In this document: positions 1-8,844 of the stretch, piece by piece | How positions within the stretch are numbered: the first letter of the stretch is position 1 | Layout: each line of letters starts with the position of its first letter | From: Trichopria drosophilae | Taxonomy: Eukaryota; Arthropoda; Insecta; Hymenoptera; Diapriidae | Assembly (NCBI GenBank): GCA_030407085.1 | Contig: CM059582.1 | Coordinates: forward strand, 158,000,501 to 158,064,500 | Reading direction: 5' to 3' | DNA length: 64,000 nt | Made by a program: the position numbers and the translations under genes | Notes under the pieces: generated by a model | The model's input: only the letters and a program-made list of their open reading frames with translations | Databases searched by the model: none | Told to the model about the DNA's origin: nothing

Positions 1-204
1 TACAGTATGACTCTAAAAAGTGAAATGATATCCTGGTGTTTTTGGAAATTTAGTTTTTCGTTGTCCAGGTATGACGCTCAGTAATTTTCGATGTCTAGAT
101 GTATCCCGCACCGTCCGTGAGCGTAGTAATGCTTTCGCCATATTTTGAGAGCGCAGCGTTCTCAAATTGAGAAAGCATTATTCTCTTGAGAAATCAGGCA
201 GTTC
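1..204. repeat. Left half of an older foldback repeat interrupted by the retrotransposon
   Basis: Read on the minus strand, about 45-115 contains ATACCTGGACAACGAAAA and ACATCGAAAATTACTGAGCG, which match the plus strand at about 8855-8900 (ATACCTGGATTACGAA, ATATCGAAAACTATGAAGCG). With the LTR element removed the two would form an inverted repeat with a short centre. A nested hairpin lies at 128-179: outer stem AATGCTTTC/GAAAGCATT, inner stem TTTGAG/CTCAAA. No gene is visible. Confidence 0.5.
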
Positions 205-208
205 AACT
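205..208. repeat. Target site duplication, left copy (AACT)
   Basis: AACT lies directly before the TG of the left LTR and is repeated directly after the CA of the right LTR at 8796-8799. This fixes both element boundaries to the base. Confidence 0.93.
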
Positions 209-249
209 TGTAATATGCATTTATAAATTTTATCTATATGTATATATTT

Positions 250-255
250 TTTATT
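250..255 (-). terminator. AATAAA polyadenylation signal of the retrotransposon
   Basis: AATAAA on the minus strand, 41 bases before the end of the 3' LTR, followed by a TATGTATATATA-like stretch. The position is right for 3'-end formation in the LTR. Confidence 0.55.
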
Positions 256-718
256 CAAGTATATAAAAAGAAACACCTACAAATTATCATTCGATCATAT
301 GTCGAAGCGAACAAAAAAATAAAACGGAGCAACACATTCAATAAAATTAAATTCGCATACGAGAGAGAGAAGAGAAAACGCTCAAAAAACTAAATTAACA
401 TACACGCTCAATAATTAATGACTTATATGGCCACGCGGAAAGTCTTTTCTTATAGTCGTCCATAATTGCACCATTCAGTAAAATTGACAACTCACTCATT
501 GGTCCCTTTTTTCGTTGGATTTAACATTTTCATCCGAATGGCCGGGGTGAAGACGGAATGATATCGCAACGGATGGCTCGAAGAAACCGAATGGTGGAGA
601 TTTTATCTTCTTCACGATTTTCCTTCTTCCAGATCTTTTGGAATAGCTTCACACATTCGACAACTTGACTCCACTGATGTAAATCTTCATCTACTCGACC
701 ACGGACATCACTTCGGCC

Positions 719-726
719 TTTATAAA
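719..726. promoter_or_regulatory. Palindromic TATA box in the 3' LTR (bidirectional)
   Basis: TTTATAAA is its own reverse complement, so it can act as a TATA box on either strand. On the minus strand it suits the element's own transcript. On the plus strand it sits about 90 bases before an ATG (809) opening a 146-codon frame across the LTR. The matching site in the 5' LTR is 8114-8121. Function is inferred from sequence alone. Confidence 0.55.
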
Positions 727-1096
727 TAATCCATATGGAGATTAGTAATTTCTTCAGAAATCACTTGCAACACGTGGCGAATAGCACTCGACTCACCTTT
801 AACCAGTAATGGCGTCGTTTTTCGATAAAATTTTGGAGCCTCCACTCGACAAGTTTTTCATTTCCTTAGAAATGATCGCGATGGAATTTAAACTGCTCCA
901 AGTCAATATTTTATTAATAATTCGCACTGTACACGTCTTCGTCACAGAGGGACCGAAATGCGAGAGTCCCGAAACGTGTCCTATGACCAACGCCCCACGT
1001 TGTGTTATCGATGGCAATTTTGTGTATATTAGGAAAGTATCCGTATACCCCTACTTCTTTCATAATTGTATTCTTCCACGTCCTTTATTCAACTTT

Positions 1097-1167
<71 letters not shown>
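1097..1167. repeat. (CT)n microsatellite in the 3' LTR
   Basis: A nearly pure CT tract of about 71 bases (AG on the element's sense strand). The matching tract in the 5' LTR is about 55 bases. It accounts for all of the LTR length difference. Confidence 0.95.
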
Positions 1168-1171
<4 letters not shown>

Positions 1172-1416
1172 CAAACAAATATTAATCTACCTATTCTATC
1201 AAATCTTCTCTCTCTCTTTTTCTCTCGCTCTATCGCTCTCTTTACATGACTTCGTTTCGCGTTCACATAATATACGCATACAAGTATAGAATTCGGAATT
1301 TCATATTGATCGAATCCGTTATTACATTTTCTTTTTCTATGTTTCTTTCTCTCTCCGTCACATCCACATACATCAATAACTAAATTTACGTTTCAATAAT
1401 AATATCACACGTTACA

Positions 1417-1430
1417 ATATCCCTCTATTC
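1417..1430 (-). other. Polypurine tract for plus-strand priming
   Basis: On the minus strand the bases just upstream of the 3' LTR read GAATAGAGGGATAT and then TGTAAC of the LTR. The AGAGGGA core is purine-rich and directly adjacent to the LTR, as expected for a PPT. It is shorter and less pure than in many elements. Confidence 0.6.
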
Positions 1431-1627
1431 TTGTCTTTGTTCGTAGTTACACTTGAACAAAGGAAAGAATCTTACATCCCTAATAACTGCCATTTAACTA
1501 CTTCTTCATATGTATTGGTGACATTTTATTTGTGCTATTAATGGATCTTTATCACATTAATTATGCATTACACTGACGGCATAAGTCAGGATTTCACGGT
1601 AGGTCAAATTAAATAAAATCTTTCTTT

Positions 1628-4600
1628 TTACTTTGGCGATTGATTATAAAGTTTTAAATTTTCCCGATGAAAACTTCCAGGTTTTTCTCGGTTTTTAACA
1701 ATATCGAATAAAACGTAAGCATTCTGACCGACAAATTTCGCTATTCTATACGGGCCCTCATATAGATGGCAAAATTTTTTAGTGATGCTATCTAGAGCAC
1801 TAGACAAATGTGGTACCCTCAATAAAACTAAATCACCGATGTTGATTTGAATTTTAGAAATTGTTTTTTGTTGACGTTTGCGATTATTATGGTTGCGTAT
1901 TATATTTTCCTTAGCACGAAATAATTTAATGTCATATGCAGGAGATTTAGCCTCGGGATATCGAATAACTTTCTTTAAGTCTTCATCAATTAATTGATTA
2001 AAATGCAGTTCCTTAGGTGCATATCCCGTCGAATAATGAACAGTAATATTTAACACATTTTCTATCTGTGGAATAAACATGGCCCATTTTGTGTGTTGAT
2101 CTGCACAAAAAATTCGAAAGAGTTTAGCCAACTCTCTCATTACCCTCTCCGTTGGGTTCGATTGGGGATGTCTTACTGGGCTGTACAAAGGTTTAACTCC
2201 ATTATCGATTAATTCTTGTTTCCAAACCGGAGAGGAAAACTGGGAACCATTATCACTGAGAACGGTGTTCGGTTTACCACATTCGGGAACGTAATTATCG
2301 AATATCTTTTTCAAACTGGCTTTAGTCGTTGCCCTTTTCAACGGATATAATTTTACGTATTTAGAGAAATTGTCCAAAACAACGAGTATATGTTGCACCC
2401 CTCCTCTACTACGCGGAAGTGGGCCATAAAAATCGACTGTAATAAGATCACAGGGCTTTTCAGCGGGGACAATTTGATGTTCGCCCTGCATCGATTGCGT
2501 AAGATGCTTGACCCGTTGACATAAGTCACACGTTACAATAAATTGCTTAATTTGTGTATACATGCCGCGCCAGTAAAAATATCGTTTCATGTGACTCCTT
2601 GTCTTGAAAACCCCCGGATGTGCTAGTTTATGATGAATTTCCCTGATAAGCTCCAACCTTATTTTCTTTGGTATAACTACCTGCCATTGATCACTACCGT
2701 GGTTACGATGAAACAAAATACCTTCGTACATCTGATAATGTTCTCCCTCTTTATTTTCCACACCCTTGATGATTCCAAAAACATCGTCATCCTCATGTTG
2801 GAGTCGCGATAAGTTTCCCAAATCATTTCTAAGTGTTTGATTCCGTTTCATAGTAACCCAGATAGTTAAGGCAGATTCTTCGGATATTGTTGAATGAGTT
2901 TCAATTAAAGTACACCGACTCAATGAAGCGACCATTTTACTTCTAGGAATCTCTTCCCTAAACTGGCCCTCCGGATGCCTACTGAGAAAATCAGCAAGAA
3001 CGTTTTCAGATCCACGACAATGACTAATTGAGAAGGAATACTGCTGCAATAGGAGCCCCCAACGTATCAATCGTGCACTTCCGAAAATCGTGGATCGCAA
3101 AAACGTTAAGCTTTTGTGATCTGTGATTATTTCGAAGTCCACACCAAGAAGATATACGCGTAATTTAGTTATAGCGTACACTATTGCCAGCAGTTCCTTC
3201 TCAGTTGTGGTGTAACTAATTTCTGCATCTTTCAGACAACGGCTGACCATCGAGATAATGCCCAATTGTCCCTCGTTATTCTTTTGGAAGAGTATCCCAC
3301 TGATTCCATGATCGCTTGCATCGGTCTGCACGTAACGCTGAGCACCGGGTATAACATGATTCAACGTTATACTTTTTATGAACTTATCTTTTAATTTTGA
3401 AAATGCTTCAGCGTGAACTGGAAGCCATTCCCATTTTTTATCTTTTTTTAATAATTCCCTAAGAGGATCGATACAACTACTATAGTCTATACAAAACTCC
3501 CTGTAATAATTACAGACACCAATAAATCGTTGTAATTGTTTGACATTCCGGGGTTCTTCAAAATTTTGAATGTCAGAAACTTTATTTGGATCAGTAGACA
3601 CACCATTTTTGTTAAGGACAAAACCCAAAAATTTCACAGAATTTTTTAGAAATTCACACTTATCTAGTTTTAATATAAAATTTCCTTGCATCAACTTTAC
3701 AAAGATCTCTTCCAACTTAGCTATATGTTGTCCAAATGTAGAACTTCCCAGCAACATGTCATCTATATAGGTAGAAATGTTATTATGGCAAACCCCATCT
3801 AAAGCAAAACCGAGCGCCCGAATAAACCCACTACCAGCGGTTTTAAGTCCGAACGGTATTCGGCGGAACTGATACGTTTTGCCTTGAAACAAAAATCCCG
3901 TATATTTACGAGATTCCTGATGCAACGGTACCTGCCAATATCCATTACGAAGATCTAATTTTGAATATAAATTATTTCCTTGAAACTTTTGAAGTAAATC
4001 CTTTATTAAGGGTGGTGCCTCATGATCGTTTTCAATAATATCATTTAATTTGCGAGCATCAAGACATACGCGAACCCCTCCATCTGCTTTGCGAACCACT
4101 CTCAGTGGATTAATATATTGAGTGACCGCACGCTCAATTATTCCCTGGGCTTCCATATTATTAATTTCTTGGGCTACAGTTTCCCTGATTGATATAGGTA
4201 CCGGATAATTTTTACATACGAAAGGTTTATCTTTTATCAGATGGATGCGATGCTCATAATTAATAGAACAACCGATCTTACTAGAAAATAATGATTCGTA
4301 TTTTAATAATAAGTCATAAAAATTTTGCCTTTGTTCAGTCGTGACATTTTCAATTTTGTTTATTATGTTTTGGACCTTTTCCAAATAGCTAATTTCATCA
4401 TCACATTTTTTATTAGTTATTTCGTTCACATTAGTAACATCTCCCTGAATCACCTCATACTTTTCATCATTACCATCATCAGGCTCGCGATCAACAATTT
4501 TATAACATCGAACATTATTCTTTCCTATGTTAACATTACTGTTATCGCTATCACATACCGTTTCATTATCCTCCAACATTTCATAAAAAATATCATCCTC

Positions 4601-5875
4601 GAGATTCACCTTACTAGCCAAGTTAATATTTTTTTCTTTTAAGTTAGAATTTACCATTTTAATACGTTCATTATTAATTACATTAACATCTGCATCTTCA
4701 GGATTTATCATTTCACCCAAATTTTCATGAATATCAAAATAATCATTATCAAGTGCACTCGCGTGAACATCCACCCTTACTTCAATTTTATTTCTCTCCG
4801 TATCATTAGATTTACACTCTTTTTTACCACACTTCTTGGTGTCGTAATGAATTTTTAATTGATGATTTTTCCTTTCTAGTTTTGTATTTGGTCTAATATT
4901 ACTCGAAATTTTCTTAGTTTTTTCGTTTGTTACGTCGTTACTAATATCTATCAATAAATATCTTCGCTTACCCACTTCAAAAGTCGTTCTATTTCGATCG
5001 ATTGGTATTACCTCTTCAATTGCATGTATCGGTGATTCACTCGATTTTAATTCTCGATTTTCCGATTCATTTATTGATAGATTTTTATTCGCTGTTATTC
5101 GTTTATTTCGCACGCTGTTATTATTTTTATTTACTGCATGTTTGGTTAGATTACATTGATCATTCTTATTACTTTTATCTAAGACGGAATTATTTTGAAA
5201 TAAATTTGTATGCTGATTTATTTTTAATATTTGTTCTAAATTATCTTTATTGTTATATTCATAATTTAAATCCGTCCGAAATACTTCTCGATCAACCACG
5301 AATACGAGAGTTGCTTCGTTATTTCCCGACCAAAACAAAGCATCTTTACCGCGATTTCCAAACAATACATGGTCATTAGCTACTTTTTTATTTTGAAAAA
5401 TTATCGATTGCTCCTTATAATTTAAAATGATGCCAAATTTCAGGTGAAAATCGTTACCTAATATGATTTCCGTCGAAAGGTGAGGAATGACTAAAAAGAT
5501 ATGATTTTCTAATTTACCATCAATCATAAATTCAAGGAAAATCTGTTTTTTGACAGTTGTCGATTTTTTCCCTATTGCGGTCGAAATCAAGAGATTGGAC
5601 ACGGGCAATTCTTCTAAAAGTCGTACCTTTCTTAATTCGTTATAATATCCCTCTGATACACAGGTAATCTGACTACCCGAATCGAGTAATGCCCACGTTT
5701 CCTTTTCAAACGTTTTGATTTTAATATGGGGACATTTAAATTGTTCATTAGATTGTCTTTGTTCATGATTGTTTTTTCCGTTATAATCAATACCAAGATC
5801 TTTTTCAAACTCTGTCGCAAAATCAAAATCATACTGACGCGCCGATGGGCCTCGTGTCAACGCGCCGGTTATTAG
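1628..5875 (-). CDS. pol: Pol polyprotein: protease, reverse transcriptase, RNase H, integrase
   Basis: The frame is open from 5911 and lies at -1 relative to gag. It has no suitable ATG near its start (TTG at 5860), so it is best read as the frameshift product entered at 5875, about 1415 residues. Numbering from the TTG: protease D-S-G-S at 60-63 with I-L-G-N-D near 132-136; a long N/K/D-rich linker at about 170-515 with no known fold; reverse transcriptase about 545-740 with Y-I-D-D at 698-701; RNase H starting near 843 with T-D-A-S-D; integrase with an H-H...C-D-L-C zinc domain from about 1076, catalytic D near 1143 and 1203 and E near 1238, with 34 residues between the last D and E by my count; then a GPY/F-type module (Y-E-G-P-Y). 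All catalytic motifs are present and there is no stop or frameshift. The linker makes it longer than most Gypsy Pols. Confidence 0.96.
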   Translation of the reverse strand, partial: LITGALTRGPSARQYDFDFATEFEKDLGIDYNGKNNHEQRQSNEQFKCPHIKIKTFEKETWALLDSGSQITCVSEGYYNELRKVRLLEELPVSNLLISTAIGKKSTTVKKQIFLEFMIDGKLENHIFLVIPHLSTEIILGNDFHLKFGIILNYKEQSIIFQNKKVANDHVLFGNRGKDALFWSGNNEATLVFVVDREVFRTDLNYEYNNKDNLEQILKINQHTNLFQNNSVLDKSNKNDQCNLTKHAVNKNNNSVRNKRITANKNLSINESENRELKSSESPIHAIEEVIPIDRNRTTFEVGKRRYLLIDISNDVTNEKTKKISSNIRPNTKLERKNHQLKIHYDTKKCGKKECKSNDTERNKIEVRVDVHASALDNDYFDIHENLGEMINPEDADVNVINNERIKMVNSNLKEKNINLASKVNLEDDIFYEMLEDNETVCDSDNSNVNIGKNNVRCYKIVDREPDDGNDEKYEVIQGDVTNVNEITNKKCDDEISYLEKVQNIINKIENVTTEQRQNFYDLLLKYESLFSSKIGCSINYEHRIHLIKDKPFVCKNYPVPISIRETVAQEINNMEAQGIIERAVTQYINPLRVVRKADGGVRVCLDARKLNDIIENDHEAPPLIKDLLQKFQGNNLYSKLDLRNGYWQVPLHQESRKYTGFLFQGKTYQFRRIPFGLKTAGSGFIRALGFALDGVCHNNISTYIDDMLLGSSTFGQHIAKLEEIFVKLMQGNFILKLDKCEFLKNSVKFLGFVLNKNGVSTDPNKVSDIQNFEEPRNVKQLQRFIGVCNYYREFCIDYSSCIDPLRELLKKDKKWEWLPVHAEAFSKLKDKFIKSITLNHVIPGAQRYVQTDASDHGISGILFQKNNEGQLGIISMVSRCLKDAEISYTTTEKELLAIVYAITKLRVYLLGVDFEIITDHKSLTFLRSTIFGSARLIRWGLLLQQYSFSISHCRGSENVLADFLSRHPEGQFREEIPRSKMVASLSRCTLIETHSTISEESALTIWVTMKRNQTLRNDLGNLSRLQHEDDDVFGIIKGVENKEGEHYQMYEGILFHRNHGSDQWQVVIPKKIRLELIREIHHKLAHPGVFKTRSHMKRYFYWRGMYTQIKQFIVTCDLCQRVKHLTQSMQGEHQIVPAEKPCDLITVDFYGPLPRSRGGVQHILVVLDNFSKYVKLYPLKRATTKASLKKIFDNYVPECGKPNTVLSDNGSQFSSPVWKQELIDNGVKPLYSPVRHPQSNPTERVMRELAKLFRIFCADQHTKWAMFIPQIENVLNITVHYSTGYAPKELHFNQLIDEDLKKVIRYPEAKSPAYDIKLFRAKENIIRNHNNRKRQQKTISKIQINIGDLVLLRVPHLSSALDSITKKFCHLYEGPYRIAKFVGQNAYVLFDIVKNREKPGSFHRENLKLYNQSPK

Positions 5876-5881
5876 TTTAAA
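5836..5881 (-). promoter_or_regulatory. Programmed -1 ribosomal frameshift cassette (gag-pol)
   Basis: On the minus strand, TTTAAAC (5881-5875) is in gag register as T TTA AAC, a canonical X XXY YYZ slippery heptamer, and is followed at once by the gag stop TAA. After an 8-base spacer comes GGCGCGTTGA (5866-5857), an 11-base loop, and TCGGCGCGTC (5845-5836). These arms pair over 10 bp, counting three G-U pairs. Pol is in the -1 frame and open across the overlap (5911-5872), so slippage yields Gag-Pol directly. Slippery site, spacing and stem all fit the known rules. Whether the loop also forms a pseudoknot cannot be told by eye. Confidence 0.88.
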
Positions 5882-6975
5882 TTCTGCGAATCTCGAACGG
5901 TCATCTGCTGATTACTTGAAATATTAGGCGGAGGGTACCTGGTATCAGGGAGCCCAGTGTTACAATTTTGATGTTCTACACCGTTATTCTCTAAATAGTG
6001 ATTAACAGGCCGATTATTATAATAATTTCGTCGATAAGTATTCCTACGATTATCCCCCTCTTTTCTAATTTGTCGTACCGGCATCGAATTATGCGAGTGA
6101 TTATTTTGACCATTTGACTTCGATCGTCTGTCTTTTTCTAGGCGAACCGCATCCATTTGCGCTAAGGTTCGACTAATCGCGTCCGTTTCCGTATATCGAA
6201 TTGTCACCAATGCTTCTTTCACCCAAATGGGAAATTGTTGTATTACCATATAATTTAACTCGAAATCGGATAATAATGGATCAAAATAACTCGCAGATTT
6301 CAATTTCCGGTAGAAATAATTTTGTAAATCTTCCTTATTCCCGTTATACCGTTCATTCATCCATTTTTGTTTCAAATTTATTTTAATTTCAGCGGAATAA
6401 AATTCTTCTAAAAACTTAGTCTCAAATGTTTTAAAATTATCGATATCCCGCGACCGATCAAGCCACATGGCTGCTTTACCTTGTAACGCTTGTTCAATAA
6501 AGGTCATCTGATTTACGTCTTTAATGTTCTTAACTCTAAAATATTTGGAAATATGCTCCAAAAATTCCTTCGGATTCATGGAATTCTCGTTTTCAAATTT
6601 GGGCATATTCACGTCAATTTGCACCGGTTGAAAAGCGTTTATCAAACTATTCAAATCTACTAACGAAACATTACTTTGAGGATTTTGTGTTTGTCTAGTA
6701 CTCCCGACAGCATCACTATTCCTGTTTATCTGCGTCATTTGTCTTTTCTGTTCCTCTAATAATTTTTTAAGATTTTCTATTTCAAGTCGTTGCCTATTAA
6801 TCATTTCTTCAGACTCTGTTGTTTCATTTCCCCCTCCTAGAGGTTCCTCATCGCGGTGTACAACCATATTTCTTTTTAAAATTGACTTATTCTTTCTTTT
6901 ATCAAAATTTAAATTTGAATAAATTTGTTTTGTTATTCGACCCGATTTAGTTATCGTTATTGTTTTTTCTTCCAT
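5872..6975 (-). CDS. gag: Gag capsid/nucleocapsid polyprotein
   Basis: 367 residues from the ATG at 6975, directly upstream of pol. Residues about 55-83 form a charged heptad-like coiled coil rich in E, L, K and Q. Residues about 120-260 resemble the Retrotrans_gag capsid region, with a G-K-A-A-M-W-L motif near 166-172. The C-terminal third (about 280-340) is basic and rich in R, N and Y (RRNTYRRNYYNNR). There is no CCHC zinc knuckle; only one cysteine lies in the tail, so RNA binding would depend on the basic stretch. The frame ends in AAT TTA AAC TAA, and the last sense codons are the slippery site for making Gag-Pol. The frame is intact. Identity as gag rests on position, capsid motif and the frameshift junction. 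Confidence 0.9.
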   Translation of the reverse strand: MEEKTITITKSGRITKQIYSNLNFDKRKNKSILKRNMVVHRDEEPLGGGNETTESEEMINRQRLEIENLKKLLEEQKRQMTQINRNSDAVGSTRQTQNPQSNVSLVDLNSLINAFQPVQIDVNMPKFENENSMNPKEFLEHISKYFRVKNIKDVNQMTFIEQALQGKAAMWLDRSRDIDNFKTFETKFLEEFYSAEIKINLKQKWMNERYNGNKEDLQNYFYRKLKSASYFDPLLSDFELNYMVIQQFPIWVKEALVTIRYTETDAISRTLAQMDAVRLEKDRRSKSNGQNNHSHNSMPVRQIRKEGDNRRNTYRRNYYNNRPVNHYLENNGVEHQNCNTGLPDTRYPPPNISSNQQMTVRDSQNLN

Positions 6976-7603
6976 ACATCGATTCGAGTTTTCTGAATTT
7001 AATTTTCGTTAAGTCAATTTTAAAATGTAAATATAGTTTAACAACTTCGAGCCTAATGTATACGCCACATAAATTTAACTATTACATTTATTCGTTATTT
7101 GAAATTATAATGGAAATGTTTTTGTTTATCTTCAGGTCACTTCTATTTCTCTCATTCCATTCATAATCATTTGTAAATATTACTTTATTATGAATTTTCG
7201 ATCATTTCTTATTATGAAAATATACATGTCTTAATTAAACAATATTCCTCAATTTGTTTCTACTTATTAACAATAATTTTCAAAAATGCATGCACATTTT
7301 CACAATTTTAGTATTTTCCATTAAATGATCTTACATGAGATTTGTTTTTCTGTTTATCATGTTTCTTTATACATGAAACACAGAAAAAGAAGAAAAACAA
7401 AATTTAATTATCGGTATTCATTTTCCGTTGTAAATATTGTGACTTCAAATATACTTATTTTGACGACTTTGAATTTTCATGAAAACAAAATTTTATTCTG
7501 ACTAATTTTCGTTTGTAGAAATAAAATTTCAAAATTATACTTTGTATTTTTTAACATTAACTCGATGTTCAGGGTGATTCGTGCCCATTAGTTGTGCGCC
7601 ATT
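6976..7603 (-). other. Untranslated leader between the 5' LTR and gag
   Basis: About 630 very AT-rich bases containing the primer-binding site at their right end and no long frame. Packaging and dimerisation signals would be expected here, but none can be recognised by eye. Confidence 0.6.
7584..7601 (-). other. Candidate tRNA primer-binding site
   Basis: Two bases inside the 5' LTR the minus strand reads TGGCGCACAACTAATGGG. A TGG start (complement of tRNA CCA) within a few bases of the LTR is the normal arrangement. The TGGCGC opening resembles that of several insect Gypsy elements. I did not identify which tRNA it matches. Confidence 0.6.
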
Positions 7604-8113
7604 TGTAATATGCATTTATAAATTTTATCTATATGTATATATTTTTTATTCAAGTATATAAAAAGAAACACCTACAAATTATCATTCGATCATATGTCGA
7701 AGCGAACAAAAAAATAAAACGGAGCAACACATTCAATAAAATTAAATTCGCATACGAGAGAGAGAAGAGAAAACGCTCAAAAAACTAAATTAACATACAC
7801 GCTCAATAATTAATGACTTATATGGCCACGCGGAAAGTCTTTTCTTATAGTCGTCCATAATTGCACCATTCAGTAAAATTGACAACTCACTCATTGGTCC
7901 CTTTTTTCGTTGGATTTAACATTTTCATCCGAATGGCCGGGGTGAAGACGGAATGATATCGCAACGGATGGCTCGAAGAAACCGAATGGTGGAGATTTTA
8001 TCTTCTTCACGATTTTCCTTCTTCCAGATCTTTTGGAATAGCTTCACACATTCGACAACTTGACTCCACTGATGTAAATCTTCATCTACTCGACCACGGA
8101 CATCACTTCGGCC

Positions 8114-8121
8114 TTTATAAA
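8114..8121 (-). promoter_or_regulatory. Candidate TATA box of the retrotransposon promoter (5' LTR)
   Basis: TTTATAAA followed on the minus strand by GGCCG. This is the only strong TATA-like element I see in the LTR. It leaves a U3 of about 700 bases upstream that includes the purine-rich AG tract. Confidence 0.6.
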
Positions 8122-8490
8122 TAATCCATATGGAGATTAGTAATTTCTTCAGAAATCACTTGCAACACGTGGCGAATAGCACTCGACTCACCTTTAACCA
8201 GTAATGGCGTCGTTTTTCGATAAAATTTTGGAGCCTCCACTCGACAAGTTTTTCATTTCCTTAGAAATGATCGCGATGGAATTTAAACTGCTCCAAGTCA
8301 ATATTTTATTAATAATTCGCACTGTACACGTCTTCGTCACAGAGGGACCGAAATGCGAGAGTCCCGAAACGTGTCCTATGACCAACGCCCCACGTTGTGT
8401 TATCGATGGCAATTTTGTGTATATTAGGAAAGTATCCGTATACCCCTACTTCTTTCATAATTGTATTCTTCCACGTCCTTTATTCAACTT

Positions 8491-8491
8491 T

Positions 8492-8546
<55 letters not shown>
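8491..8546. repeat. (CT)n microsatellite in the 5' LTR
   Basis: A CT tract of about 55 bases, 16 bases shorter than the one at 1097-1167; consistent with slippage after or during insertion. Confidence 0.95.
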
Positions 8547-8550
<4 letters not shown>

Positions 8551-8795
8551 CAAACAAATATTAATCTACCTATTCTATCAAATCTTCTCTCTCTCTTTTT
8601 CTCTCGCTCTATCGCTCTCTTTACATGACTTCGTTTCGCGTTCACATAATATACGCATACAAGTATAGAATTCGGAATTTCATATTGATCGAATCCGTTA
8701 TTACATTTTCTTTTTCTATGTTTCTTTCTCTCTCCGTCACATCCACATACATCAATAACTAAATTTACGTTTCAATAATAATATCACACGTTACA

Positions 8796-8799
8796 AACT
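8796..8799. repeat. Target site duplication, right copy (AACT)
   Basis: Second copy of the 4-bp AACT duplication produced on insertion of the retrotransposon; matches 205-208 exactly. Confidence 0.93.
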
Positions 8800-8844
8800 G
8801 CCATTAGCAGTTCAGATGTCATCAATAAGACAACAGCTTTCTCA

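Larger units (their letters stand above)
209..1416 (-). repeat. 3' LTR of the Gypsy element (left in the window)
   Basis: This 1208-bp repeat reads TG...CA in both directions and matches 7604-8795. The 16-bp length difference equals the difference in the CT tract. In element orientation it runs from 1416 down to 209. It carries a TTTATAAA box (719-726) and, near its end, an AATAAA polyadenylation signal (255 to 250 on the minus strand), so R would span about 690 to 230 and U5 would be very short. About 1.2 kb is long for an insect Gypsy LTR. Confidence 0.96.
209..8795 (-). mobile_element. Complete Ty3/Gypsy LTR retrotransposon, young and structurally intact
   Basis: Two direct LTRs (209-1416 and 7604-8795) flank an internal region coding on the minus strand in the order gag then pol. 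Both LTRs begin TG and end CA. The flanks AACT at 205-208 and AACT at 8796-8799 form a perfect 4-bp target duplication, the size expected for Gypsy-type integrases. Pol order is protease, reverse transcriptase, RNase H, integrase, which defines Ty3/Gypsy rather than Copia. Only about 210 bases separate the pol stop from the 3' LTR, so no envelope gene is present. The LTRs look identical apart from the CT-repeat length, and both reading frames are uninterrupted, so I infer a recent insertion that may still be mobile. The exact Gypsy clade was not assigned. Confidence 0.97.
7604..8795 (-). repeat. 5' LTR of the Gypsy element (right in the window)
   Basis: This 1192-bp copy is the promoter-bearing LTR, because the genes read leftward from it. 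It has the same TATA palindrome at 8114-8121; transcription would start about 25-30 bases further left, near 8090, giving a long leader of about 1.1 kb before the gag ATG at 6975. Sequence read against the other LTR shows no differences other than the microsatellite length. Confidence 0.96.

Noticed and set aside
1002..1289. Plus-strand frame of 95 codons in the 3' LTR
   Set aside because: More than half of it is the CT microsatellite read as Ser-Leu; no independent support.
1417..1627. Possible env or accessory gene between pol and the 3' LTR
   Set aside because: Only about 210 bases with no frame; no room for an envelope protein.
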